DNA of 56,498 nt from an uncultured Roseobacter sp. (GTDB lineage Bacteria > Pseudomonadota > Alphaproteobacteria > Rhodobacterales > Rhodobacteraceae). Made by a program: the position numbers and the translations under genes. How positions within the stretch are numbered: position 1 is the stretch's first letter; every line of letters begins with the position of its first letter. The notes below the pieces were generated by a model. It worked only from the letters and a program-made list of their open reading frames with translations. It made no database searches and was not told the DNA's origin. Where the stretch lies: NCBI GenBank assembly GCA_947501635.1, contig CANMWT010000017.1, positions 1 through 56,498 on the forward strand, read 5' to 3'. This document shows, piece by piece, positions 45,396 through 53,583 of this stretch.

Positions 45396-45424
45396 TTCAC
45401 AAGCCGTTCCCGGCAGGCTAAAGA
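45396..45424 (+). promoter_or_regulatory. Candidate promoter of the tRNA-Leu gene
   Basis: TTCACA (45396-45401) and TAAAGA (45419-45424) are 17 bases apart, and the tRNA begins 18 bases after the -10 box. Motif match only. Confidence 0.45.
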
Positions 45425-45441
45425 CCGCTCACCATTCAAGT

Positions 45442-45527
45442 GCGGATGTGGCGGAATGGTAGACGCGCAGCGTTGAGGTCGCTGTGGGGTAACACCCGTG
45501 GAAGTTCGAGTCTTCTCATCCGCACCA
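45442..45527 (+). tRNA. tRNA-Leu (anticodon GAG)
   Basis: An 86-base class II tRNA with CCA encoded. The acceptor stem GCGGATG (45442-45448) pairs perfectly with CATCCGC (45517-45523); discriminator A and CCA follow (45524-45527). The anticodon arm CAGCG-TTGAGGT-CGCTG gives anticodon GAG. The long variable arm (around TGGGGTAACACCCG) and the T loop TTCGAGT are typical of tRNA-Leu. It reads CUC and CUU codons. Confidence 0.95.
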
Positions 45528-46293
45528 AATTATCAGGATAACATCTTGATAAAAATACATTAATTATTTTAAAAACCTCATTTATCCACCTGGTTATCCA
45601 CCTTTGCTGCGTTCATGGGAACGGATCAAGCCACCCAAATCGCTCAGTGATAAATATGGCAAATCCCAGTTCGCTTTTTTAGTCCCAAGCATCCAATTCA
45701 GCGACCAGTTGGTGATAGGTCTGCCAATGCATCCCCTTTTGCTCTCCATCAAATCCGGGTCATCAGCCCAACCTAACTGCTATCTGATTTTATCCGCGCG
45801 CCTTCTACTGCGCTCATAGCTCGCCTCACTGCGCGAGGGATAGGTGGGGCGTGATTAAAGAGTGGTTGGAGAACCATGACGTGCCTGCGCCACTTGGATT
45901 AACGACCGCGCCAGAAATCAAACTGCAAGATTAGACGTGTATTCCCCATAGCAGTCATTGGAGCACGCCGCAGCGAATGACCGCAGGGAGCCCATACTGC
46001 AGGATGCTGCAACCCGAGCTAATAGCCGGTTTAGGCGAAGAACAGACTTGCGCGCGCTTATCTGTGATGCTCACTTTGCAAAGCAAAGCTCCCACTCGAA
46101 ACGATTGAATTGAAATATATTTACTGCTGATCAAAGCGGCTCTAAAGCGCCACAGCAGCTGCCATCCATTTGCTCTGGTTCGCTATCGTCGATTGGCAGG
46201 TGCTCGGCTGATTTACGTTGACCTTTGGCGCGATTGGACGCCATTGGAGCCTTGGGCGACCAGTCGAAAATAAGTGCCACTATCAAGGCAGTA
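45528..46293. other. AT-rich gene-poor region downstream of tRNA-Leu
   Basis: About 766 bases. Bases 45541-45600 contain 15 G/C in 60. An imperfect hairpin (TATCAGGAT, AAC, ATCTTGATA, 45531-45551) directly follows the tRNA. TTATCCACC occurs twice (45582-45590 and 45594-45602). A short open stretch near 45850 reads VIKEWLENHDVPAPLGLTT and stops; it may be a remnant. I find no intact gene. Confidence 0.6.
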
Positions 46294-48030
46294 TCAATAA
46301 AAATGCGGAAGGTTTTTCTTTCTTGCGGCACGGACCCAGTTTGGCACGAACGGGACGATTTGATCCTGAGTTGGAACTCTGACTTCGATGAAACTTGGAC
46401 CGGGGTTGGCGATGGCCGCGGACAGAATTGGCTCGATCTCGCCTTCGGATGTGATCTGATCAGTGTCGAAGCCGAATCCTTCCGCAATTTTCAGATAGTC
46501 AACTGCGCCAAACTCTGTGGACCAAGGTTCGTCAACTTCGTCCAGCAGGATGGCCTCTCCCCTTATCCAACCAAAACTGTCGTTGCGTGTAAGAATAATC
46601 GTCACGTTCTTGCCGGAGCGTTTGATGGTCTCCATATCGCCAAGGACAAAACCAATAGAGCCATCGCCGGTGAATGAAATCACAGGGCCGTCGTTTGCAT
46701 AAGCCGCTCCGATGCCTGCAGGAACCGAGTATCCCAAAGCACCCATCGAATAATTTGTGATGTAGCGCCGCCCAGCTTTGCGAAGGGTAAGTAGGGCAGA
46801 AGGATATATTGCGCTTACGCCCGGTTCTGATGTGACGATGGCATTGTCAGGCAACAGACGGTCGAGTTCCTGGGACAGTTTAACCGGTGATATCGTTCCT
46901 TCAGGCATTGGGATATTGGAGTTGAACACTTTGTCCAGTGCGATCGCCTTTATCGGGTTCAAATCAACGCTCGGGCGCTCAATTTTTGGTTTTTTTTGCT
47001 TCAGGAGTTTTACCATGAACTCGAGGCTGGCGCGCGCATCGCCGACCATGCCGACGGCAACGGGAAAATTGTTGCCGATGTGGGCCTCGGCGATGTCGAG
47101 GTGGAGGAACATTGTGGCACCGGGTTCACCGTAGAGTTTCCAGTGATCGGTGGCAGCGCTGTCGGTGTTGGAGCCGATGAAGAAGATTACGTCGGCGTCG
47201 TGCATGTATGTGTTTGAGTATTCCATGCCTCCACGCCCGCCGATAACGCGCAGCGCGAGCGGGTGGTTCTCGGGGATTGTGCCTTTGCCGGGTGTGGTCG
47301 TCGCGACGGGGATTTGAAGCTGTTCGGCAAGGGCGAGGACGGCGTCGGTGGCCTTGGAGATGAGGGCGCCCTGGCCGCAAACGATGGCAGGTTGTTTAGC
47401 CGCCAGAAGGGCGTCGATTGCGGCTTCGATCTTGCTGTGATCAGCCACGGGTCGATGGGCGGGGAAAGCGCTGTATTCGGGTTCGGCGTAAAGATCGGCA
47501 AGTTCGGCCTCTTCGCCGAATATGTTGATCGGCACGCGAATGTGGACAGGGCCCGGTTTACCAGCGGTTGCGACGCGGAAAGCGCGACGCAAGAGGAACG
47601 GGATTTCGCCGACGGTGGTGACGACAAAGGATTCCTTGCAAATGCTTTCGTAAAGCGCGGTTTGGTCTACGCCGGTCAGCCCGTGTTTCTTGTCCTGATT
47701 GATGGGAATGTCGGAGCTGAAAAAGATGATCGGAATGGAGCTGAGATAGGCCTCGGTAATGCCGGGGGTACAGTGGGTGACGCCTGGGCTTGGCGCTTCG
47801 AGAACGGCCGGCCGACCAGTGATTTTTGCGTAAGCTTCGGCGGCGTAGGCGGCGGTGCGCTCGTCGCGGGTCAGGACGAACTCGATGTCAGAGTGCGCAC
47901 GCCATTCTTTGTACCAGCCGATTGTGGTTTCGCCGGGCAGCCCGAAGACGTGGGTGACGCCGTGAAGTTCAAGCATCTGCAGGAGCGCTTGCGCGCCGTT
48001 CATTCGGGCAGGGACCAGGGGCGTGGGCAT
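46294..48030 (-). CDS. Thiamine diphosphate-dependent enzyme (acetolactate synthase-like)
   Basis: A 578-residue ThDP enzyme. Domain 1: QMLELHGVTHVFGLPGETTI and the catalytic Glu in LTRDERTAAYAAEAYAKITG. Domain 2 has the Rossmann-like IVCGQGALISKATDAV. Domain 3: MGALGYSVPAGIGAAYAN and the ThDP motif SFTGDGSIGFVLGDMETI ending at RNDSFGWIRG. It ends VRAARKKNLPHFY. It is not a recognisable Xsc, IlvB or Gcl; the carboligation or decarboxylation partner is unknown. Last gene of a four-gene operon, its start overlapping the upstream stop by one base (TGATG). Base composition changes inside the gene: the 3' third is clearly AT-richer. Confidence 0.85.
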   Translation of the reverse strand: MPTPLVPARMNGAQALLQMLELHGVTHVFGLPGETTIGWYKEWRAHSDIEFVLTRDERTAAYAAEAYAKITGRPAVLEAPSPGVTHCTPGITEAYLSSIPIIFFSSDIPINQDKKHGLTGVDQTALYESICKESFVVTTVGEIPFLLRRAFRVATAGKPGPVHIRVPINIFGEEAELADLYAEPEYSAFPAHRPVADHSKIEAAIDALLAAKQPAIVCGQGALISKATDAVLALAEQLQIPVATTTPGKGTIPENHPLALRVIGGRGGMEYSNTYMHDADVIFFIGSNTDSAATDHWKLYGEPGATMFLHLDIAEAHIGNNFPVAVGMVGDARASLEFMVKLLKQKKPKIERPSVDLNPIKAIALDKVFNSNIPMPEGTISPVKLSQELDRLLPDNAIVTSEPGVSAIYPSALLTLRKAGRRYITNYSMGALGYSVPAGIGAAYANDGPVISFTGDGSIGFVLGDMETIKRSGKNVTIILTRNDSFGWIRGEAILLDEVDEPWSTEFGAVDYLKIAEGFGFDTDQITSEGEIEPILSAAIANPGPSFIEVRVPTQDQIVPFVPNWVRAARKKNLPHFY

Positions 48031-49166
48031 CAGGTTGCGCCTTCATTGGTAAGAATTTGCGAGCGGTAGCGGGCGAGTGCTTCCGGGTCGGGGGCCGTCC
48101 CGAGGCCCGGTAAGACTGGGACGTGGACGTGGCCGTCGAAGACGGGGAATGGATGCGTCGCGATGTCGTCCTGTGCGTAGTAAGTCGACATGTAGAATTC
48201 GCAGCCGAGTGTGAGGTTCGGGATCGCGGCCATAAGGTGTGCCCCCGCCATATGTGCCAAGGACGTTTCGAACATGCAGCCGCCGTAGACCTCGATGCCG
48301 GCGGAGCGCGCGATGGCGGCGATTTCGATGCAGCGCCGGATGCCGCCTGATTTGGCGGTTTTGAGCGAAAAGATATCTGCCATTCGATGAGCAGCCGCGC
48401 GGGTGGCGTCGCGGACGTCGAAGACGCTTTCGTCGGCCATGATGGGCACGTCCACGGCGCGGGTGATCTCGGCCAGCGCTTCGCGTTCGAACATGCGGAC
48501 GGGTTGCTCGACAAACTCGGGGCGGAAGGCTTCGAGGTCGCGGATGTGGCGGATGGCGTCGAAAGCCGCGAGGCCCTGATTGTAGTCGATGCGCAGTCGG
48601 GCCTCATCGCCGTAAACGTGGCGGAGTTTTTCGAGGCGCATCAAGTCGAAGGCGTGATCGGCAAAGCCGGTTTTCAGTTTGAAGATGCGCACGCCGCTGT
48701 CCCAGATCGCGCCGATATCCTCGAGGTCGGCGTCAAAGTCGGGATTGGCGACAGAAAAGCTTAAGGGGATGCTGTCGCGGTGACGTCCGCCGACAAGCTC
48801 GGCGATGGGTAAACCGGCGATTTGTCCGGTGAGGTCGAGCAATGCGCATTCGAGGGCGGCTTTGGCCTCGGGGTGGCCGACAAGGACGCGCTCGGCGTTG
48901 GTCATGATCGGCTCGATGAGCACGGGATCACGACCGATGACCTGGGGGCGCAGGTGGACGTGGAGCGCGGCCGCGTTGCCTTCAAGGGTGCCAGTGAACA
49001 CCGGCCAAGGCGATGCTTCGCCCCATCCGGTCAGGCCGCTGTCGGTGATCAGTTCGCAAAGCGCCGCGTTGATGCCGCCGACGTCGCCGGAGCCGTGCGA
49101 ATGGACGGTCTTGGCGGGGATGGTGACGCAGTGGATGCGCATTTCGATGATGCGGTGATCGCTCAT
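48030..49166 (-). CDS. Enolase-superfamily enzyme (mandelate racemase / muconate lactonizing subgroup)
   Basis: A 378-residue member of the MR/MLE families. The capping domain starts MSDHRIIEMRIHCVTIPAKT and has GWGEASPWPVFTG. Barrel residues are the KxK acid/base in RIFKLKTGF, metal ligands in LRIDYNQGL, EFVEQPVRMFE and IMADESVFDV, and the second-face Lys in SLKTAKSGGIRR. K and K on opposite faces fit the MLE subgroup: cycloisomerases, N-acylamino-acid or dipeptide epimerases, cis-3-hydroxyproline dehydratase and hydroxyproline-betaine epimerase. I cannot pick one. It overlaps the racemase-family gene by four bases (ATGA) and the ThDP gene by one. Confidence 0.88.
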   Translation of the reverse strand: MSDHRIIEMRIHCVTIPAKTVHSHGSGDVGGINAALCELITDSGLTGWGEASPWPVFTGTLEGNAAALHVHLRPQVIGRDPVLIEPIMTNAERVLVGHPEAKAALECALLDLTGQIAGLPIAELVGGRHRDSIPLSFSVANPDFDADLEDIGAIWDSGVRIFKLKTGFADHAFDLMRLEKLRHVYGDEARLRIDYNQGLAAFDAIRHIRDLEAFRPEFVEQPVRMFEREALAEITRAVDVPIMADESVFDVRDATRAAAHRMADIFSLKTAKSGGIRRCIEIAAIARSAGIEVYGGCMFETSLAHMAGAHLMAAIPNLTLGCEFYMSTYYAQDDIATHPFPVFDGHVHVPVLPGLGTAPDPEALARYRSQILTNEGAT

Positions 49167-49909
49167 GGCCCTGGGGTCCGGATGTCGTCCAGATCTGGCG
49201 GAAATCTACGGGGCAGTAGGCCGGACTGGAACCAAAGGAGGTAGGTGTAGATTGAGAACACCGGACGTCCTGTCGCGCGGCGGATATCTGCGGCGTAAGG
49301 CACCATGTTGGTGCACTCGAGCAGGATTGCGCCGATGTTTGGGTGATCGCTCAGCAGTTTTACGGCGGCAGTAATGTTATCTTGACGCGCTTGCTCGAAG
49401 TCGATTTCGGCTGAATCGCCAAGAACTTGGGTGGTGAAGTGGGAGGCGGCTCCGGTGCCGCCAATGGGGGTATCATGGGGAATGTCTGCAGCATCCAGGT
49501 GTTTTTTCGTCAGTGTCTCGGATGAAATGGTTAGGATGCCGAGGCTTTGTTCAGCGGGCAGAGTGTGTTGGATGAGCGACGCTTGCAGCAGCGATGAGGA
49601 GGCGACGGGTACGCCCAGTGCGCGGGACATCTCGGACTGGAAGGGCACCAGAAACCCGCAGTTTGTCGCGATTCCGTCGCACCCGAGATCAACCAGTTCG
49701 TGGCCCGCGTCGATAAAGGACTGGAGGAGAGGGGCCGCGTCTCCGCGCACGACATTGTCCGGCGTGGCGGCAGCGACAACTTTGTATTGGACGGGGAAGG
49801 GCCATGTGGCCGCGTTGCCGATGTCGCCAGGGATACGGGGGAAGCGTGTATTGAGCATGAGGATCCCAACGGAGGCGCCGAATACGGTTTTCCCGCCAGT
49901 GGTTTTCAT
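49163..49909 (-). CDS. Aspartate/glutamate racemase-family protein
   Basis: A 248-residue cytosolic protein of the Asp/Glu/hydantoin racemase superfamily. The two catalytic Cys sit in the expected pseudo-symmetric places: DGIATNCGFLVPFQSEM and GAILLECTNMVPYAADI. It starts KTVFGASVGILMLNTRFPRI and carries LGILTISSETLTKKHLDAA. It may be a racemase or an isomerase/decarboxylase of the maleate isomerase or arylmalonate type; both Cys present favours proton transfer on an amino-acid-like carbon. Second gene of the GntR-led operon, overlapping both neighbours by four bases. Confidence 0.85.
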   Translation of the reverse strand: MKTTGGKTVFGASVGILMLNTRFPRIPGDIGNAATWPFPVQYKVVAAATPDNVVRGDAAPLLQSFIDAGHELVDLGCDGIATNCGFLVPFQSEMSRALGVPVASSSLLQASLIQHTLPAEQSLGILTISSETLTKKHLDAADIPHDTPIGGTGAASHFTTQVLGDSAEIDFEQARQDNITAAVKLLSDHPNIGAILLECTNMVPYAADIRRATGRPVFSIYTYLLWFQSGLLPRRFPPDLDDIRTPGP

Positions 49910-50607
49910 GTGAGTTCGACTTTCGGTGCGTAAAGATCGGCGAAGGCAAGCCTTACGGCTTCGGAGGCGTGACGTGCTCGGTCTTCAATATGATTTCGCA
50001 TCGCCTCGGAGGCTGCTGCGCCATCGCCTGTGCGCACGACATTAAGGACCATGCGATGTCTGGCGGTGGTGGTGCGACCGGCAGCCTGTAATCGGCGCAG
50101 GTCGGCAGTGCGTACAAAACGGATCTTGTCGTAGATCGTAGCCAGCATGCGCAAGAGCTCGCCATTGCCAGAGAGACCGGCGAGTCGCATGTGAAAGGCT
50201 TCGTCCAGTTCCATAAGGCGGATTGGATCTGTGCAGGACGCGTATTCGTCGGAGGTTTGGTCAAGAGCTGCGTCGAGCGTGTCGAAGTCTTCTGGCTTTG
50301 CGTTGAGGGCGGCTTGGCGCACGGCTTCGCATTCTATGGCCATACGCGCCTGATAGAGATGTTTAACGCGGGATTGCGAGAGGTCACGGCAAAAGAAGCC
50401 CTGGCCTGGGTGAAACTCGACAAACCCTTCCGAGACGAGACGGTTCAAAGCTTCTCGCAATGGGGTTCGGCTTGCGCCAAGATCACGGGACAATGCCGAC
50501 TCGTTGATACGCTCGCTGGGCTTGAAAATGAACGCGGCGGCCATGTTGCGAAGCTGCGCGTAAAGTAGGCTGACGGTATCGTCGTTGAGTGTGCTCTCGT
50601 CGATCAC
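49906..50607 (-). CDS. GntR-family regulator, FCD subfamily, of the catabolic locus
   Basis: A 233-residue FadR-type regulator. The winged helix carries RINESALSRDLGASRTPLRE and ALNRLVSEGFVEFHPGQGFF. The FCD domain has LMELDEAFHMRLAGLSGNGE and a metal-site His in TTTARHRMVLNVVRTGDGAA. The start is GTG 50607. It heads the minus-strand operon GntR-racemase-MLE-ThDP and faces the FAD/TRAP operon across 86 bases containing TGTATACA, so it likely represses both arms and is relieved by the imported compound or an intermediate. Confidence 0.92.
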   Translation of the reverse strand: MIDESTLNDDTVSLLYAQLRNMAAAFIFKPSERINESALSRDLGASRTPLREALNRLVSEGFVEFHPGQGFFCRDLSQSRVKHLYQARMAIECEAVRQAALNAKPEDFDTLDAALDQTSDEYASCTDPIRLMELDEAFHMRLAGLSGNGELLRMLATIYDKIRFVRTADLRRLQAAGRTTTARHRMVLNVVRTGDGAAASEAMRNHIEDRARHASEAVRLAFADLYAPKVELT

Positions 50608-50677
50608 AGTGTTTTCCTTGACGTTTGCAAGAATGTTATCGCGTCTATTGCATTGTGCGCAAGGCTGTGTAGTGATC

Positions 50678-50685
50678 TGTATACA
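50678..50685. promoter_or_regulatory. Candidate GntR operator in the divergent promoter region
   Basis: TGTATACA is a perfect eight-base palindrome and fits the T-N-G-T-N-N-A-C-N-A consensus of FadR-type GntR proteins. It lies eight bases before the FAD oxidoreductase start and about 70 from the GntR start. Confidence 0.6.
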
Positions 50686-50693
50686 ATTTCACT

Positions 50694-51959
50694 GTGAAAG
50701 ACCGAAGAGGGGGCGTCATTCCAGAGCGCGTGATCATCGTAGGAGCCGGCATTGTTGGCGTTTCAACCGGAATTTGGTTGCGGCGGTTCAGCGATGCGGA
50801 AGTCACGATCATAGACCGTCTGCCGCCAGGTGAGGGGACATCGCATGGCAACGCAGGCGTTATTGCAGCCTGTTCGGTTGCCCCTGTGACGGCGCCTGGA
50901 TTGATACGGAAAGCTCCCGGCATGCTGATGAACCCGGATTTTCCGCTGTTCATGCGTTGGGGATATTTTCCGCGTTTGGCCCCGTGGCTGATGAAATATC
51001 TGTCAAATGCGAATGATGCCGACACGCGCCGCATCTCAAAAGGTTTGACCACGATCGTTGGCGACAGCGTCGATCAACACAAGGCGATGGTCGCCGAAAC
51101 GGACGCCGCTGAGTGGGTGCAAGATTGCGATTACTCGTTTGCCTATAAGGATCGCGCAGCGTTTGAAGGTGACGCCTATACTTGGGGTTTGCGGCGTGAG
51201 GCTGGGTTTGAGCCGATGTTGCGGGAAGGGCGGGAGGCGCGGGAGTACGAGCCGAACTTATCGCCAGACGTCGGACTTTTGGCGACGATGCAGGATCATG
51301 CTTTCATTCGCGATCCGGGCGGCTATGTGAAGTCGCTTGCGGGCGTTTTCGAGGCGTTGGGCGGTGAAGTTGTTCGGGCGGAGATTAAGGATTTCGAGCT
51401 GACGGATGACAAGATCACGGGCGTTTTAACTGATCGGGGGCGCAAGGAGTGTGACCGGGCAGTGCTTGCAACCGGAGTTTGGTCCAAGCCGATGATGAAA
51501 AAGCTGGGCCTGTCCATTCCCATCGAAACCGAGCGCGGCTATCACATCATCTGGAAGGACGCGACAGGCGGGCCTTCGCATCCGATCATGGTTGCAAGCG
51601 GGAAATTTGTGGCCACACCGATGGCCGCCGGTTTGCGGTGCGCAGGTGTCGTTGAGTTCGGCGGGCTGGAGGCGGGGCCTTCAAAGCCAGCGCTGGAGCT
51701 TTTGCGCAAGCAGGCCAAGGCGGCGTTTCCGAATCTAAAGGCATCGGAGGAGGTCGAATGGCTCGGTCATCGTCCGGCGCCTTCGGATAGCTTGCCTTTG
51801 ATTGGAGAGGTACGCGCCACCGGCGTCTACACTGCATTCGGCCATCACCATATCGGATTGACGGGTGGAGCTAAAACGGGAAGGATCGTTGCAGGTCTTG
51901 TCGCGAACCAACCCACCAACACCGACATCGGTGCATTTGACCCCATGCGGTTCGCATGA
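50694..51959 (+). CDS. DadA-type FAD-dependent amino acid oxidoreductase
   Basis: A 421-residue flavoprotein of the DAO superfamily. The FAD fingerprint is RVIIVGAGIVGVSTGIWLRR with VTIIDRLPPGEGTSHGNAGV, where the HGNAG motif is typical of D-amino acid dehydrogenases. ATGVWSKPMMKKLGLSIPIE and AFGHHHIGLTGGAKTGRIVA complete the cofactor site. It would oxidise a D-amino acid, imino acid or N-methyl amine, passing electrons to the quinone pool. The start (GTG 50694) is tentative. First gene of the plus-strand arm, next to the racemase-family and MLE genes, suggesting stepwise epimerisation then oxidation. Confidence 0.87.
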   Translation: MKDRRGGVIPERVIIVGAGIVGVSTGIWLRRFSDAEVTIIDRLPPGEGTSHGNAGVIAACSVAPVTAPGLIRKAPGMLMNPDFPLFMRWGYFPRLAPWLMKYLSNANDADTRRISKGLTTIVGDSVDQHKAMVAETDAAEWVQDCDYSFAYKDRAAFEGDAYTWGLRREAGFEPMLREGREAREYEPNLSPDVGLLATMQDHAFIRDPGGYVKSLAGVFEALGGEVVRAEIKDFELTDDKITGVLTDRGRKECDRAVLATGVWSKPMMKKLGLSIPIETERGYHIIWKDATGGPSHPIMVASGKFVATPMAAGLRCAGVVEFGGLEAGPSKPALELLRKQAKAAFPNLKASEEVEWLGHRPAPSDSLPLIGEVRATGVYTAFGHHHIGLTGGAKTGRIVAGLVANQPTNTDIGAFDPMRFA

Positions 51960-51995
51960 GGTTGCGACCAAAGAAATGACAATAGGGAGAAAACG

Positions 51996-52976
51996 ATGAA
52001 AAAAATGACAACGACATGCGTGGCACTGGCCACGACGGCGATGATGGCATTGCCTGCAATGGCCGGGGAAAAATGGGACTTGCCGATGGCGTATTCGGGG
52101 TCCAACTTTCACTCGGTGACAGGTGCTGAATTTGCCAACTGCGTGACGACCGGTACGGGCGGTGACATTGAGATTACAACGCACCCGTCGGGCTCGCTTT
52201 TTGCAGGCGGCGACATTAAGCGCGCTGTTCAGACCGGTCAGGTGCCCATTGGTGAGCGTCTGCTCTCGGGCCACCAGAACGAGAGCGCGATTTTCGGCTG
52301 GGATTCGATCCCGTTCCTTGTGTCGTCCTTTGACGAGCATGAGAAGCTATATGCTGCCGCTTTGCCGCATGTGCAGGAGCTGCTGGCAGAGCAGAATATG
52401 ACGATGCTCTATTCCGTGCCATGGCCGCCGCAGGGGCTGTACTTCAACAAAGAAGTGAACTCTGTTGCCGATATGGAAGGTCTGAAGTTCCGGTCCTACA
52501 ACAACGCAACGGCGCGTATGGCTGAGCTGACCAAGATGCTTCCTGTGTCCATTGAAGCCGCCGAGATCAGCCAAGCCTTTGCAACAGGCGTGGCCGAGTC
52601 GATGGTTTCATCGGGTGCGACGGGCTATGACCGCAAGGTTTGGGAAAGCCTGAGCCACTTCTATTCGGTCGATGCCTGGTTGCCACGGAACTATATGCTG
52701 GTGAACAACGACGTCTGGGCCGATGTGTCGGAGGCCAACAAGAACGTCATCAACGCTTGTGCCGGAATGGCAGAATATGCAGGCACATGGCGCGCCAAAG
52801 AGTACACTGGGTTCACTCTGGCGGGTCTTGCGGCTGGTGGCATGACTGTTCAGCCTGCGGGCGATCAGTTGATGAGCGATCTGCGCGAAGTTGGTGCCAC
52901 GATGGCTGCCGAGTGGCTCGAGGCTGCTGGCGATACCGGTCAGGCGATTGTCGACGCGTATAACGCGGCACAATAA
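51996..52976 (+). CDS. dctP: TRAP transporter substrate-binding protein DctP
   Basis: A 326-residue periplasmic receptor. A signal peptide (KKMTTTCVALATTAMMALPAMA) is followed by a DctP domain: WDLPMAYSGSNFHSVTGAEF, ITTHPSGSLFAGGDIKRAV, then MEGLKFRSYNNATARMAELT with the conserved carboxylate-binding Arg. AFATGVAESMVSSGATG and AWLPRNYMLVNNDVWADV are also in family positions. The Arg points to a carboxylate ligand. ATG 51996 has AGGGAGAAAACG upstream. A hairpin follows, so it should be made in excess over the membrane subunits. Confidence 0.93.
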   Translation: MKKMTTTCVALATTAMMALPAMAGEKWDLPMAYSGSNFHSVTGAEFANCVTTGTGGDIEITTHPSGSLFAGGDIKRAVQTGQVPIGERLLSGHQNESAIFGWDSIPFLVSSFDEHEKLYAAALPHVQELLAEQNMTMLYSVPWPPQGLYFNKEVNSVADMEGLKFRSYNNATARMAELTKMLPVSIEAAEISQAFATGVAESMVSSGATGYDRKVWESLSHFYSVDAWLPRNYMLVNNDVWADVSEANKNVINACAGMAEYAGTWRAKEYTGFTLAGLAAGGMTVQPAGDQLMSDLREVGATMAAEWLEAAGDTGQAIVDAYNAAQ

Positions 52977-52986
52977 AATCTTCAGA

Positions 52987-53014
52987 GGGCCAGCCATTCA
53001 GGGCTGGCCCTTTT
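52987..53014 (+). terminator. Hairpin terminator/attenuator between dctP and dctQ
   Basis: GGGCCAGCC (52987-52995) pairs perfectly with GGCTGGCCC (53002-53010), followed by TTTT. Partial termination here would raise dctP over dctQM. Confidence 0.85.
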
Positions 53015-53042
53015 CATTTCCAGCACCGATGGTTTCCACATT

Positions 53043-53579
53043 ATGTCAGGACTTCTGAGGATTACACGCCGAGGCTTGGATGGTCTCTATCTGGCGTCAG
53101 GCATTCTTGCTGCCTTGTGTCTCATAGCGATCCTTCTTCTTATCGTTGCGCAGATGGTCGCGCGTTGGACAGGCGAGATATTTCCGGGAGCGGCGAATTA
53201 TGCAGGCTACGCCATGGCGGCGGCCAGCTTTTTTGCCTTCGCAAATGCGCTCAACCGAGGCTCGCACATCCGGGTGTCACTGGTGTTAAACGCCCTTCCT
53301 GATCGGTATCGGCGGTTCATGGAAATCTGGTGCTTTGGCATCGCGACCATCGTGATGTGGTATTTCACCTACTATGCCTATTGGTTCACGTTCTGGTCTT
53401 GGAAGTTCAACGAGGTCAGTCAGGCACAAGACGCGACTCCGCTTTGGATACCGCAATCCGTGATGGTCATCGGTGGGGGTATTCTTGCAATCGCTCTTAC
53501 TGACCATCTGATCCACGTTATTTTCAAGGGCGACCATCGCATCACGCGCGACCTTGTCGACCAAAGCCACGCGGAGTAG
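53043..53579 (+). CDS. dctQ: TRAP transporter small permease DctQ
   Basis: A 178-residue, four-helix membrane subunit. Helix 1 is YLASGILAALCLIAILLLIV with VAQMVARW at its end. The second region contains the DctQ hallmark YAGYAMAAASFFAFANALNRG followed by HIRVSLVLNALP. A third helix and the C-terminal SVMVIGGGILAIALTDHLIH complete it. The P/Q/M set with DctP and DctM is a tripartite Na+-driven uptake system. It lies between the dctP terminator and dctM, which begins four bases after its stop. Confidence 0.92.
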   Translation: MSGLLRITRRGLDGLYLASGILAALCLIAILLLIVAQMVARWTGEIFPGAANYAGYAMAAASFFAFANALNRGSHIRVSLVLNALPDRYRRFMEIWCFGIATIVMWYFTYYAYWFTFWSWKFNEVSQAQDATPLWIPQSVMVIGGGILAIALTDHLIHVIFKGDHRITRDLVDQSHAE

Positions 53580-53583
53580 GGCC

